A program made the position numbers and the translations under genes. The notes beneath the pieces are model-generated. The model did not search any database. It saw only the letters and a list, made by a program, of their open reading frames with translations, and had not been told where the DNA came from. From Tachypleus tridentatus (taxonomy: Eukaryota > Arthropoda > Merostomata > Xiphosura > Limulidae), in contig NC_134834.1 of assembly GCF_004210375.1 (NCBI RefSeq), forward strand, positions 155,639,290 through 155,703,289: a stretch of 64,000 bases of DNA, in the 5' to 3' direction. The stretch's first letter is position 1. Each line of letters starts with the position of its first letter. This document shows positions 1 to 11,575 of this stretch, in pieces.

Positions 1-1039
1 AGAAACTGGTTGTCACTTTGATGGAATTTCTTCAGCTTGTGATAGGATACCATTATAATCAACATAATGAAAAATCTTTGATTCTCATGCTTTTATTTCA
101 CTGAACAATGAAAATTCATCCTTGACATCAACACCAAGGGAATACCTTACTCTTTTAATTGCAGCACCAAAGCTACTCAGAACTTTCTGTTTATGGACAG
201 CTTCAGATAAGTTCCATATGAGAGTGTGTCTATTAAGTAGAAGTTAAATTATTCCTGAATTGAGTTACTAGATCATTACTTTGAAAGTGTACCACATTTG
301 TATCTGAGTGTTTAACTTTTAGCTTTTTCAAAAATTGGTGAAGATAGTCCCATATTGTAAGGATAAAATGCAATGCAGAATGATATTTCACCATCAACAG
401 GGTTTACAACATAGTTGTGCAAATTTGCTTTTGCATGTGATGCTCCAAAATTTGAAGCTTAAATTTCTTTGTGATACTCAAAAGTCCACTAGTCTGCAAA
501 ACTGATATGTATAATTACTTCATTTGGCAAGAATTCATCTTTTAGTGTTTTCATATAATAAAAATAGATGGGAAATATTGTGGAAATGTCAGCAAAGTTT
601 TATATATTTAAGTCATTAAAATATGTGATGAGACTGCTGAAGATGCCTGTATGCTTTTCCTTCACTGTTTTAATACAGTTTAATGTTTATAGCCATGACC
701 CACATATATATGTATAACCTCCCTTCTTTGAATCCACTCCAACCACTACTATATTATATTTTTAATATTTCCTTCTAAATGTTTACATTTGCAATTATCA
801 CACTCATAATTGTAACATTTTTATATCCTTCTTGTTGCAACAAAACTTGTAGACAGACAATGTCTTTAAATCTATCACATGCAGGAATTACTTTTGCTGA
901 CTCAATTTCTGAGCCCTCAGATTTCCATCTTCACAAAGTGTACACAGATAGGTTTTCAGATCAGCTATAGAAGGTTTCATCACTGAGAACAGTTTCATTT
1001 TTTATAAATTGTGAATATTATACATGAATATTTAACTCA
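1..1039. other. AT-rich sequence, no gene recognised
   Basis: No open frame longer than about 60 codons shows a recognisable domain on either strand. The sequence is AT-rich and I see no tandem structure beyond short TA runs. Its last 15 bases (1025-1039) are the left target-site duplication of the next element. Confidence 0.6.
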
Positions 1040-1250
1040 TTTATATGCAAAAACGGCTCATTTGGGTTGAGAAAATATAGAAGAGTTTAACAACGTTTTG
1101 ACCTTCTTCGGTCATCGTCAGGTTGGGTTGAGAAAATATTTTACATAGAAGAGTGAACAACGTTTCGACCTTCTATGTAAAATATTTTCTCAACCCAAAT
1201 GAGCCATTTTTGCATATAAATTTCTCAACAAGTGGGTTTCTCCACATCAC
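1040..1250 (-). mobile_element. mini Penelope-like element (non-autonomous), two termini fused head to head
   Basis: The 211-bp unit is flanked by a perfect 15-bp duplication TGAATATTTAACTCA (1025-1039 and 1251-1265). Inside, 1041-1077 is the inverted complement of 1183-1219, and an inner hairpin pairs 1132-1151 with 1171-1190. The right end reads like the outer end of the larger Penelope-like copies at 12.2 and 16.6 kb (a CAAGTGGGTTTCT-type motif). A hammerhead-like core lies at 1094-1121 on the minus strand. There is no coding capacity. Inference: the two terminal repeats moved without the reverse transcriptase, using enzymes of a full element. Class assignment rests on terminal similarity to copies that do encode a GIY-YIG domain. 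Confidence 0.72.
1094..1121 (-). ncRNA. hammerhead-ribozyme-like core (mutated)
   Basis: On the minus strand the order is CTGACGA, a stem GACC/GGTC closed by a GAAGAA loop, then AAAA, then CG. This matches the hammerhead plan CUGANGA - helix II - GAAA. The first base of the GAAA box is changed (AAAA), so cleavage is doubtful. Hammerheads in Penelope-like terminal repeats are an established observation; helices I and III were not modelled here. Confidence 0.55.
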
Positions 1251-2251
1251 TGAATATTTAACTCACTTATGAAGTTTTTCATATTGTCATTAATTACTTA
1301 TGTTTACCTCATGTGGTTGTGTCCTTTCCTATAATCATATGACTGTTTGTATCAACTTCAAAAAAACTCAAATCTTCCAGAGTATTGTACTTAACATATT
1401 TAACTTACCCACTTTACTATTATAGATCATTAGTTGGCTGTGCTTTTCATTGGATTTCCGTTGTTTCCTACAATGTCCAAATAGGCAGTTTGCCTGAGTC
1501 ATCTGTATTTTTTAGGATCTTCCACTAATAATTTTAATCAATATGTTTCTATTTCATTCATGGTACAACTTCTGATGATTGATATATAATTATGAGCTTC
1601 AATTTTTTTTAGTTTTACACTGAAATAAATTATAATAACTACTAAGCTCCTATTGTCACAAAATAATGAAATTTTAAAGGATAAAAAAATAATACAACGA
1701 TTATGTTAAGTCAAACATTAAAAGTGTCTGGAATCATAAATATTTTGAGGGTCTGCATTCTGAACCCCTGCCAGTTCTTTGCCCTTTGATTTCACAAGGG
1801 CCCTAACATAGGTTGCTGAACTACCCTCTGTTAATACCTCGACCATTCTTTAGCAGGATATTCACATTTTCTTGCACTGTGTCCTATAAAACCATATGAC
1901 AGCTCTTACCTCTTTTTATGCACTTCTCCAAATTCTTCTCTTGGATTGTTTCCTGTCAGATACATTATTTAATAGCCAAACTTCATCACTTTTTATCTTA
2001 TCCTTTTTTTTAATTTGGCAGGATAAGATTCTTATCATTCTGAGTCTGTTTTTATTTTCTTGCAAAAACAACCCTGTCTCTCTGCAGCCAAAAGTGATAG
2101 TGTTGAAATGAAAGAAACCACTGATAAAAAAAATGGCATTGTTATAAACATTCATTGGAAATATTTTTTCAGGTAAACTGTAGAATAAATTAATACCTCC
2201 ATAATTTTTATCAACCCCAGCCATGAGCTATCCACCATCTTTTCTCAAAAT
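1251..2251. other. No gene recognised
   Basis: AT-rich sequence. Short overlapping frames on both strands at 1896-2224 show no domain, have low-complexity composition and look like chance openings. Confidence 0.55.
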
Positions 2252-2326
2252 GCCCACCTGTGTCACAGCAGTGTATCTGCAGACTTATAATGCGAGAAAC
2301 CAAACACCTTGTGCTTAATAACAACG
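2252..2326 (+). mobile_element. SINE family C fragment (internally deleted)
   Basis: The stretch keeps the tRNA-like head of family C (GTCACAGCAGT, then CTGCAGACTTATAA, then GAAACC) and jumps directly to its 3' tail (CTTGTGCTTAATAACAA). The middle, including the B-box region, is missing compared with the copy at 5250-5381. Confidence 0.5.
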
Positions 2327-5249
2327 TTTTTAAAACACAATTAGTAGGCCACCTTAGTTCTAAATAAGAATTAGTACACTGTAACAGAACTGAAGGTGAT
2401 GTAGAGGAACAAAAATTAATGCAAATTATAATTAATTTTTGCATAACTGTAAAATTTTCTTAGACACTAATGCAAGATGCATAGTATGTGCTGCCATGTA
2501 CAATGCATAAATAATCAAATTCATTATTAATATAAAATATATAGGTTATAAAACACCTAAAACCAACCACAAGGACAAGAAAATTTCAATGTCATCATAG
2601 TGTAATTTGCTTACCGATGGCAGGCATGCATAAGGAAAGAAACAGTCTTTATATCTGACAAATGTTTATTATTAATCTAAGAAAACAGAACACTAGTAGT
2701 TACAGGGGCAGCATTTTGACCCATTATTAAATTTACACTCAGACAAAACATATTCAGTGAAGCACTGGAGATATGAAAAGTGAAAAAACAAAAGAAATTA
2801 TTAAACTTCTTTGTCAAATAAATAATGTTATTAAAGTGAAAAATATACCATCATACACAATGAAACTCCTGGAAAATTTACTCTATATTCTTGGCCATTA
2901 TTGTGCTTTATAGTCAGACCAAAGAAGTATATGGTTTGTGTTGACTTTTTTTTTAAGTTTTACTTTTTATATAAGAAGTTTAAAATATTGATGTATCTAT
3001 ATTAAGAGATATGACTGCATTCCTGCTCTCTCAGTTCTTTTTAAAATGGTGAAATCTAGCATATTTGTTTGTGTTAACATTATCTGTTTGGTTAGTTATT
3101 GTAGTGTATACGGAAGTGTTTTTGGCGTGTTTAAAAGTTTATGACTTTTACTTCCGTGATGTTTCAATATAGCACGTTTCTCAAGGGAACAGTTCATGAC
3201 CCCTTCAGCTCAACTATTTATGTACCATATTGCTTGTGGGTTCATATCTTTGTTACAATTAACTGATGAGTCACAAATGTAAAAAAAATATCATAAACTT
3301 AAGGCATGATATAGATCTCATCAGTAATAAGCAGTATAAAGACAGGTCAGTAATTTTAAGGTTAGAAAACACGAGATTGTTTATACAATGAAAAAAATAT
3401 TGTAAACAAATTAAAAAGATTTTTATTGTGTGCTAACTTAGCATCAAAAAATATACACAGAATTCAAATGGGAAATAATGTTCAGATTCAGGAGTGAAAT
3501 CTTGCAGGAACAGAGTACTAGTCATTTTTTATGTTTTCGCAGATTTTTTTCTTTTCAAAAACAGGTCCACTTCACCCAGGTGAGTATCTCTATTTTTTTA
3601 TTTTTAGAATTTCACCCTTGATCAGATATATTACTACAAATGTATAGTATAGGTATATAGATTACTTCTTTGTTATTAGAGCCATGGTTTAGAAAGCTCA
3701 AATAAACTACATCTGTTTTTGAACGGTTTACTTTACAGCATTAAACAAGAGTTTAATTTTGTTGGTCATCAATATAATGATAAAATTACTTCATATACAA
3801 ACTTCTGTATACAGCAAAACATGTAAACATCTAAGCTTTCAGTGTGTAGTTTCCTGTCACCCAAACTACGTAAATGGGAATAATAATCCGAGAATTGGAA
3901 ATAATGACCATAACAATTGATACATCTGTAGTAGTTTCAAGTTACATGAATTACAAAATGTTAGTTAGGTTCTCTTTATAACCGAAGGATCAGCAATATA
4001 AATTAGAGAGTAAGTATGAAGTTCAACAAATAGACCAAGTATTAAGATAAAAAATATAAATACTGGACATTAAAGGTATTGCAAAGTGAAAAATATTTGT
4101 AAACACTAAACACAGTATGTGTATTAAATACTGAATGGTTTCCTTCTACTGGACTTGAATTGTTCAGCAGTTTTCTCAAGATTTCTCTCCATCATCAACT
4201 TGCTTAAGATGTTGAGCTGTTTTAATCCATTTCTCCTTAGTTGAAGAAGTATCGGATTTACCAATGCAACTAGTAATTTACACTGAACATAGTGGAGACC
4301 TTAACCTTTTTATATACTTAAGTTATCAACAAATGACAAAAGAAGTCCTTTTTTATACAGTATGCAACATTACAGCAATGATCCCATGGGCAGAGCAAGT
4401 ATTGTTTATAGAGTACAACAAAGGAATAAGGTAGCTAGAACAAATTAAATCTGACAGTTTTTCTTGGCCATGTGCTTATCTAAAAATTGTATAGATTCAA
4501 TCTCAGTAAAAACTGTGCAGAATTTTATATTGAAATAAGAATGTATAAAACATGGTATACCTGCCTACCACATACCAGAAAATTGTAGCACTATTTGAAG
4601 ACTATATTCAAACAGAATGAGTACCCAGAATAATCAACTTTAATTTATGTTTTGAGAGACACAGATAGAAAAGAGCTCTAACCAATAACAGTCTAATATA
4701 TATATATGTAACAAGTCTGACTAAAAATCAACAAAAACATCACTGCAAAACTGAGAAGAATCATTCTTTACTCACCATTCACCTTATTTAGACAAAAGAT
4801 GGATCCCTCAAATAACTGGCAACTTATCCTCTTTTGTTTCAAACAAGTCTGATAATAACTCCTGCTTTGTTGGAGATAATGATAGTTGTCAACATCTCGA
4901 GTAAAAAATATAGCCAGTGAACTATGATACAAAAATTTTTCAGTTGGAGAAAAATTAGTGAATTGATTGTTGTATTAAACATTTTGGATGTAAAAAAGCA
5001 CTCCAGCTAAAAGTATGGCTGTGCTAATACTCAGAAGTTTCAATACCAAACTCAAGCCAGAAATGTGGTTCAAACTTTTGAGTACTTATTTAAAAGGTAT
5101 AGGTTCAAGAAAAGAAGAGAAAATGTTCTGGATAATGAATTTGAAATAATAAAAAAACACAAAAGAAATAATATTTTTACCTTGGTAGTTTCTCTCTATG
5201 TCCTTTATGCTATTGATTTCTATGTTTAATGCATCAAGCTCTAACATGC
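2327..5249. other. No gene recognised
   Basis: About 2.9 kb of AT-rich sequence with a short TA microsatellite near 4700. No coding domain, no repeat shared with the rest of the window that I could detect by eye, and no RNA gene. Confidence 0.5.
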
Positions 5250-5381
5250 GCCACCCCAGTAACACAGCAGTATGTCTGTGGACTCACACCAGTAGAAACC
5301 AGGTTTCAATACCCATGTTGGGCAGAACACAGATAGCCCATTGTGTAGCTTTGTGCTTAATTCCAAACAATCAATCAATCA
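5250..5381 (+). mobile_element. SINE family C (tRNA-headed)
   Basis: The head (CCCCAGTAACACAGCAGTATG) resembles a Pol III type-2 promoter region with an A-box-like start and a B-box-like GGTTTCAATACCC. The tail carries GCACAGATAGCCC, GTAGCTTTGTGC and AATTCCAAA, then ends in (CAAT)n. The tail is closely shared with SINE family A of this window, although the heads differ. No target duplication was found. Confidence 0.65.
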
Positions 5382-5599
5382 GTTCTTCATTATCATGGTT
5401 AATAGCCTATAGAATCACCTAAGTCAGGCTGTTAATTACATTAATAAGTATATAATAATTACTAACCAAATCTAACATGCAAACCCACATTTTTGTCAGT
5501 TTTACATATACTTGTATTATTTTATGCTTTTTTAGTATGTGTTTAACTCTTGCTTTTCTGAACTTGAAAAGCTGAGGGTGATACGTGTAAACACACATA

Positions 5600-6121
5600 G
5601 ATTCATGATGAGCAAATTAATTCTGAATTGATATTGTTACACTTGGTTAAGATAGCTAACTTTGCTGGCCTCACACCTCTTACAAGCTGACTTTTAACTG
5701 ACAATAAAGATAATGTTTCTGTAAAAATAATAACATTGGAAGTTAATTCCCTAAAGTTGAACATTTTGTAATGTGTGAAATCTATAAACATTTCTGGTCA
5801 AAGTCTGTACCTTTCCAATTAATAAGCATTAACCACAATTATAGCTTCCAAGGCTTATTGTACACTGATTGTAATGGCCAAACAATATTCTATTACTGTG
5901 TCTTGGCAAGCTTTTTTTTTAGGTGAGATTCTCAAACATTCAACAATATTTGAAGATATGCTAGTGTTTTTGTAAAATATATATTGTTGATTCTTATTAT
6001 TGAAAATCTAAAAATTTAGAGAACAGACTAGACTTGCCCAATACACATCCAAAAGTATACATCATGTGTTAACCTAAAAAAATGTAGATGTTAAAATAAA
6101 TGTATAACAGTAAATCTGTTA
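5600..6121. repeat. Dispersed 500-bp repeat, copy 1
   Basis: Aligns by eye along most of its length with 37295-37781 in the same orientation, from the shared TTGATATTGTTA near the left end to the shared AACAGTAAATCTGTTA at the right end, with many substitutions between. CpG sites kept in the other copy are mostly TpG or CpA here. It lies just upstream of the LTR-like block of the gypsy-type element, so it could be an outer LTR segment; that link is unproven. Confidence 0.6.
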
Positions 6122-6369
6122 GGATGACTATATCATGTGACCACTTTCCACCAACAGCATTGTGCCACCTATATTGGCTCACCTAACTCTGTCTATTATG
6201 TCTCTTCAATACTCACTTTATAGAATCATACATTGCACAGTTCAGTAGTTATGAATTGATTAAATTTTTCTTGTTTTAATTGAATATTATTGTATCATAA
6301 TATCTAGTAATGTGTGTACTGTTCTAGACTTCTGTCAGGATATGAATACACATTGAAAATGTAATTTAA

Positions 6370-6925
6370 AATAGATAGATCAAGACTGTGTGATTGTAAG
6401 TCTCGCCATAAAAAGCATATATTGGCGATCTATAAAGTGAAATGATCACAGATTGTACTGTAATAATAGACGAGAGAAGAGTAATTTGTCATCAGTTGTG
6501 TTCTAAAGTAAATGTGTGGACTTTGACGAAAAAGAAATAGTTATTTAAAGCTATGGATACAAGTGTAGTAATCAACAGTTATAAAGATTATTTTAAAGTA
6601 AAATTACCACAAACTGCTTTGTAATTACAAAGCAGAAAGAATAATTCCTCTTGTTAAATTGTTTTCTAATGTAACTTAATCCACCTGAGTGGACATTGAC
6701 AAAAAAGAAACAATTATGTAAAGCTCTAAATAAAACTATGGTAACCAACAGTGCAACAGTCATTTTTACATTTGCCTCATTTCTTTTCATACTTAATTTT
6801 AAAAAAAAAAGTGAATGGTGTGATGTTTGTTTATTGTTGAATTTATGATCAACAAGACACCTACTGCAAAGGATCCAACCTCAAAAATAAAACTTCACAG
6901 TGGCAGGATCTGAGTTATATTGGTG
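6370..6925 (+). repeat. LTR-like block with internal ~110-bp repeats, 5' of a gag region
   Basis: Two related units (about 6487-6590 and 6655-6760) share TTCTAA.GTAA, a GTGGAC.TTGAC motif, AAAAAGAAA and AAAGCT..GGATAC-type sequence. The same units recur near 35650 and three times at 61360-61810. A TTTATTGTT...ATCAACAA motif at about 6830 also recurs near 35950 and 61890. The block ends at TGGTGGCA (about 6925), which looks like a primer-binding site, and a gag-like frame starts soon after. Inference: 5' LTR of a Ty3/gypsy-type retroelement. The matching 3' LTR was not seen downstream. Confidence 0.5.
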
Positions 6926-8700
6926 GCAAAAATAGAATCATATTGATTGACTTTGAGTTCAAGTTTCTCACCCCTTTTTATCCACTTACCAAAGTTGATG
7001 ATCTATGAGAATTTGTTAAACAACAATGAGATGTAGAAAAAGAGAAGAAAGATTGAAAGAAAAACGTGATTTTGAAATGCAAGATGAATGAAGAAAAGGG
7101 GAAACTGAAAATACAGAAAATAAGAGCACAAATTGAGATAACAAAGCTCACCCCACAGAAAGACAAAAGACTCAAGAGTGACAATGGAGTCAGGGTCAAT
7201 AAACCTAAGTTGCCTAAATGTAATGAACAGAAAGTTGACACAGATGCTTTCTTATAGAGATACGAAAGATTTCAGAGTGAGCAGTTTGTCTCAACTCCCT
7301 TCTCACAGGAAAATGCTTACAAGTGTATGCTTCAATGACATCATTATATGGATTTGTATGATTATGACAAGTTAAAAGTAGCCTTGCTGAAATGATATGA
7401 ATTTAAGAGGAAGATTTTTTTACTGGAAGTTAAGAAAAGTGAAATATAACACTGGAGAAACTGCATTTCAGTTTGTGGCATGTATAGAGAGATACTTCAC
7501 AAAGTAGACTGACATGGCCAGCTATAAAAATGTTTTTTGAGGACTGGTAAGACTACTAATACATGAATAATTCATGATAACATGCTCCACTAACAATGTC
7601 ACCAATTCTGAAAAAGAGAGCAACAAGTTTTGTCAACGAGATAATCAACATGACAGAACAATTAATGGAAACCCATGAATGGTGTTATGACTGGCAAATC
7701 AAAAAATAATAAGTCAAAATAGAAATTAAGGGTGGCTGACCAGAAACAGGATGCCACCAAAGGTAAAAAGAACTCAGCATATAAAAAGAAAATATACTAC
7801 ACTTGCTATAAAATGGGGCAACAGCAGAAATCTAAACATGAAGCAGCTGGAGCTACCTACAAAGAAAGATGGTGCTGGCAAAAAACAAGGGAAGTATGAC
7901 TGTTACCATGAATGCTGCTGCCAAAGAAACAGAATAGAAACAACTTGTCAGCTGCACCACAAGAAGAAAGTGTTATGACCATGATTAAATAATGCATTAT
8001 TGATAGTCTGCTCAAGTTAGCAAACAGTACCAGTTAGAGCATGTGACAAACATTGAGAAATATCAACAAATCATAACATACCAGTAGGTGAAAGCTATGT
8101 TATTGACAAAAGAGTGAAAGTCCTGCCTATGAAACATTGAGTGTATCATTGCAAAAAAGTCAAATATCTGATGGCCAGATTATGGACAAAGTACATCTGC
8201 ATGTAGTAACTGATTGGACAGTGAGAAATTTTCTCATGGCAAGAATAAAGGTGGACACTCCATACCACAATGGAAACTTTGAGGCCATATGTATGAAGGC
8301 ACCCATCATGGTAATGGACATTATACCAGGCATTAAAAGTTTCGAGAAACCAGAGTGAAAGGAGATTGGTGAGACATTTGTAGTCACCGTAAGAGCTCAA
8401 CAAAGGAAAATCAAGCAAAACATCAAGTCCCTTAAAGTTTCGAAAGGTGACAACCTAAATGTAGATCTATAGGAACTGAAGAAAGCACAGAAGTAAGGCA
8501 TTTCACTGCACAAATGTGGGACATTACCTGGGAGAAAGTCGAACATAAGGCAAAGGAGAAGTGTACTTACAAAATAGGAAACCATAAGGGAATGCTGTAC
8601 TCGATCTATCAAGGCATATGTACTGGGGAAAGTATACATGGAAGCTAATTTTGCCATTCCATTCACACATAATATAAAGACGGATTCACCTATGCTTATT
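6926..8700 (+). pseudogene. Broken gag-protease region of a Ty3/gypsy-type retroelement
   Basis: Pieces in different frames line up in the order expected of gag then protease. About 7060-7260 carries a charged coiled-coil-like stretch followed by KLPKCNEQKVDTDAF, like the start of the gag core in mag-type gypsy elements. About 7370-7500 continues with a DYDKLKVALLK-like segment. About 7900-7970 is a degenerate cysteine cluster where the zinc knuckle would be. About 8230-8358 contains the protease-end motif VDTPYHNGNFEAICMKAPI. A pol-like ELKKAQ segment follows near 8470. Stops and frameshifts interrupt every part, and reverse transcriptase and integrase are missing. It ends where a Jockey-type LINE begins. 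No function is expected. Confidence 0.6.
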
Positions 8701-9147
8701 CATTCACATACGTTATAAACAACCGAAAACACTCAGTAATTATGAAAGCATTACCATTAAAACATTAATTAAGCAACAACAGGATGATAACTGGAATAAA
8801 TTCTATTGGTTAGTTGATGACGACAAAACTGATCCAGAATAATAATGAAATCATATATATTAACATTATAGCCTATACTGAAGTAAAGCGCATTTACTTG
8901 GCATCAGCATTCGCAGCTCCAATCTCCCATCACTTGACTAAAATCACCCCAACAATTTTATCTTCTATACTATAGTGATAAAAAAAAATCAAATATTCGA
9001 TGTGTCATCAGACCTAAGCAATAATTTTAAAATATACTAACATAACCAGACCGATCACATGTAACAAAATAAAAACACACACGTTATCATGCTCGAAAAT
9101 GCTGCATCAGAAGAAGACTCCATAACTAATCAAGTAATAAAAATCTT

Positions 9148-9421
9148 GGCTTGGCAAGTCGCGTAAGGCGTGCGACTCGTAATCCGAGGGTCGAGGGTTC
9201 GCGCCCGCGTCGCGCTAAACATGCTCGCCCTCCCAGCCGTGGGGGCGTTATAATGTGACGGTTAATCCCACTATTCGTTAATTAAAGAGTAGCCCAAGAG
9301 TTGGCGGTGGGTGGTGATGACTAGCTGCCTTCCCTCTAGTCTTACACTGCTAAATTAGGGACGGCTAGCACAGATAGCCCTCGAGTAGCTTTGTGCGAAA
9401 TTCCAAAACAAACAAACAAAC
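9148..9421 (+). mobile_element. SINE family A, full length, nested in the LINE
   Basis: A 274-bp unit flanked by a perfect 12-bp duplication AATAAAAATCTT (9136-9147 and 9422-9433). The head has tRNA-like A- and B-box sequence (GGCTTGGCAAG..., GGGTTCGCGCCC). The body runs through AAACATGCTCGCCC, GTGGGGGCGTTATAATGTGACGG and GTTGGCGGTGGGTGGTGATG to the tail GTAGCTTTGTGCGAAATTCC and (CAAA)n. It is a Pol III-type element mobilised by a LINE in trans. Confidence 0.9.
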
Positions 9422-9974
9422 AATAAAAATCTTCCCAACAAATTCATATCATATCTAACCGCCTTGTACAATATGTCACTCAAATCCAGATGCTTCATAT
9501 GTTGGAAAACTGCAATTTTCATTATCATACCAAAAACAAATACAGATTTACAAAACCCCAGTATTTATAGTCCAGTTAGGTTGCTGAACATTACCAATAA
9601 ATTACTAGAGAAAATAATTGCTATTCTACCTAAAAACGAATAACGTCATTACTGACATACAAAACTCGATGTAGTGGAAACGATAAATTTCCAACCACTT
9701 TGTCGAACTCTCTGAAGCAATATTTCAGGCATTAAACTGCAAACACACGACAGTTGCAGCATTTGTAGATGTAAAAAAAGACTTTCGACAGTGTTTGGCA
9801 TAACTGTTTATTATTCAAACTACTCCAACTTAAAGTTCCTCACACCATCATACAGTAGATATCAAGTTGTGTCCGCAACAGACAGGTCAGAGTTAGACTC
9901 AATAAAACCTTATCACATGCGTTTGCCCTATAAGCAGACATTCCAAAAAGCTCCATAATCTGCCCACCACTATA

Positions 9975-10836
9975 CGAGGTCTGTTCAAAAACTACGCGGA
10001 CTGTTTGAATTGCGCGGCTCCAGTTGGTTCCAGGGGAATCCGCTTGGTGTCGCTAGGTTCGCACAGATCAGCTGATTACGACGCCATTTCCCGATTGCAG
10101 ATATCTTCATTTGTGTATTAGCTACGTGAAGCTAAGTGAAGTGCGATTTTTTCGTTTGGCGGATTTCAGAATGAATGACCTGAAGGAGCAATGACTCGCT
10201 GTGAAATTTTGTGTTAAACTTGGAAAATCTGCGACTGAAACTTTTGCTATGCTTAACTCGGCTTACGGTGATGTTGCTATGAAGCGTACGGCATGTTTCA
10301 AGTGGCATGAACGTTTAAAAGGATGGTCGACAGTCCATTGAAGATGATGAGCGTCCTGGACGTCATTCCACGTCAACTGACGACCCACACGTCGACAAAT
10401 TCAACACCATGGTGCGGGTAACTCGACGTCTGACTGTCAGATTTTGACCGAAAAATTGAAGATGCACCGCATTACTGCGTCATTTATGCCACGCAGAACT
10501 CGTGAGTTTTTGGCCAAACACTTAATCACTGTTCTCCCCCCCCCCATACTCACCTGACCTTGCTCCTTGCAATTTTTTCTTGTTTTCCAAACTCAAAAGA
10601 CCCTTGAAAGGAAGAAGATTTGAGACGATTCTCGAGATTAAGACAAATGCGACGAAGGAGCTGCTGGACATTACAAAAGAAGCGTACCAGGACTGTTTCA
10701 ACAAGTGGAAACAGCGTTGGGATAAGTGTGTACGTTGGGGAGGAGAGTACTTTGAAGGGGTCCCAGACCTGTAACTTCTAAATAAAATACATTTTATTTT
10801 ATGACGTCAGTTCGCGTATTTTTTGAACAGCCCTCG
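9975..10836 (+). mobile_element. Mariner transposon, internally deleted, nested in the LINE
   Basis: The ends are inverted repeats: CGAGGTCTGTTCAAAAACTA at 9975 and the complement of CGAGGGCTGTTCAAAAAATA ending at 10836, each outside edge bordered by TA (9973-9974, 10837-10838). At 862 bp it is shorter than the usual ~1.3 kb. About 10170-10440 encodes the N-terminal helix-turn-helix half (for example MKRTACFKWHERFK). After about 10500 the frame resumes at the C-terminal part (YSPDLAPCNFFLF, then KRPLKGRRFE, ending GGEYFEGVPDL). The stretch with the first two catalytic aspartates is missing, so the copy can only move in trans. Confidence 0.88.
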
Positions 10837-11575
10837 TACATAAACTTTGTGAAGAACATTCCTTTACCGCAACACCTGTACATTCTTGCGTTACAATATG
10901 TGGTTTGCGTAGCCGTTTAGACCACATCACAAGATCCACTGGTTGTTTCAAACAAAATTCACTCTTCTCTGAATAAAGTCACATCATGGTGTAATATGTA
11001 GTGTGTCACATTAAATCCAATTAAAACACAATCCATAACATTCTATTGATGTGTTGGGACAAAAAGGAAAACTTTCTCAAGCTAAACTACCGTTAGGTTC
11101 TAACATTAAGTTCAAGAAAAGTGGTAAATGTTTAATTATAACTTTCAACCATGCTATAACATTAGCCAGTCACTTCGCGAGAATTAATAAATCGGTCAAT
11201 CAAGGCATTACGTTTTTAAAATATGCGCACCTGTTACCATTATAACCATATACAAGTCTTTCAGAAGACCATAAAAACAATACAGATGCATGATTACACA
11301 CAATATGTCTACCAGTTTGATCAGAAAACTTGAAGCCCAACCATAGCAAGTCATTTGATTAGCATTACTCCTGCTTAGATGTGCTTCACTGATCTATCTC
11401 TTTCCTTTAAATATTCTAACTGGCCTCCAAAACTGTATCCAAAGATTAACCAAGACACATTATCGGATAGCCATCACGAGAAACACATTGACAAAGTAAT
11501 TTCCAACACTGGCAGAAATACCCAAAATATGATGCACATATCACTCTCTTATTACATTTGTAACCTACAAATGTA

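Larger units (their letters stand above)
8760..11575 (+). mobile_element. Jockey-type LINE, broken, with two nested insertions
   Basis: Endonuclease-like text appears near 8840-8960. Reverse-transcriptase pieces follow: SPVRLLNITNKLLEKII (about 9570), KTFDSVWHNCLLFKL (about 9775) and IICPPLY just before the mariner insertion, with IPLPQHLYILALQY just after it. The NPIKTQS motif (about 11010) and a C-terminal region with HFARINKSVNQG (about 11170) extend the match. Stops and frameshifts occur throughout. A SINE sits at 9148-9421 and a mariner at 9975-10836; removing both makes the reverse-transcriptase segments contiguous. The catalytic YADD box is degenerate. The RT signature is closest to Jockey-clade elements. 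Confidence 0.7.

Noticed and set aside
1916-2224. 102-codon minus-strand frame
   Set aside because: Overlaps another chance frame, has no domain and low-complexity composition, and no splice or start context.
7178-7375. Second plus-strand frame overlapping the gag remnant
   Set aside because: It is partly a frame shadow; only the pieces matching gag order were kept as one broken region.
8146-8418. 90-codon minus-strand frame over the protease region
   Set aside because: Antisense shadow of the gypsy-type protease remnant, with no independent domain.
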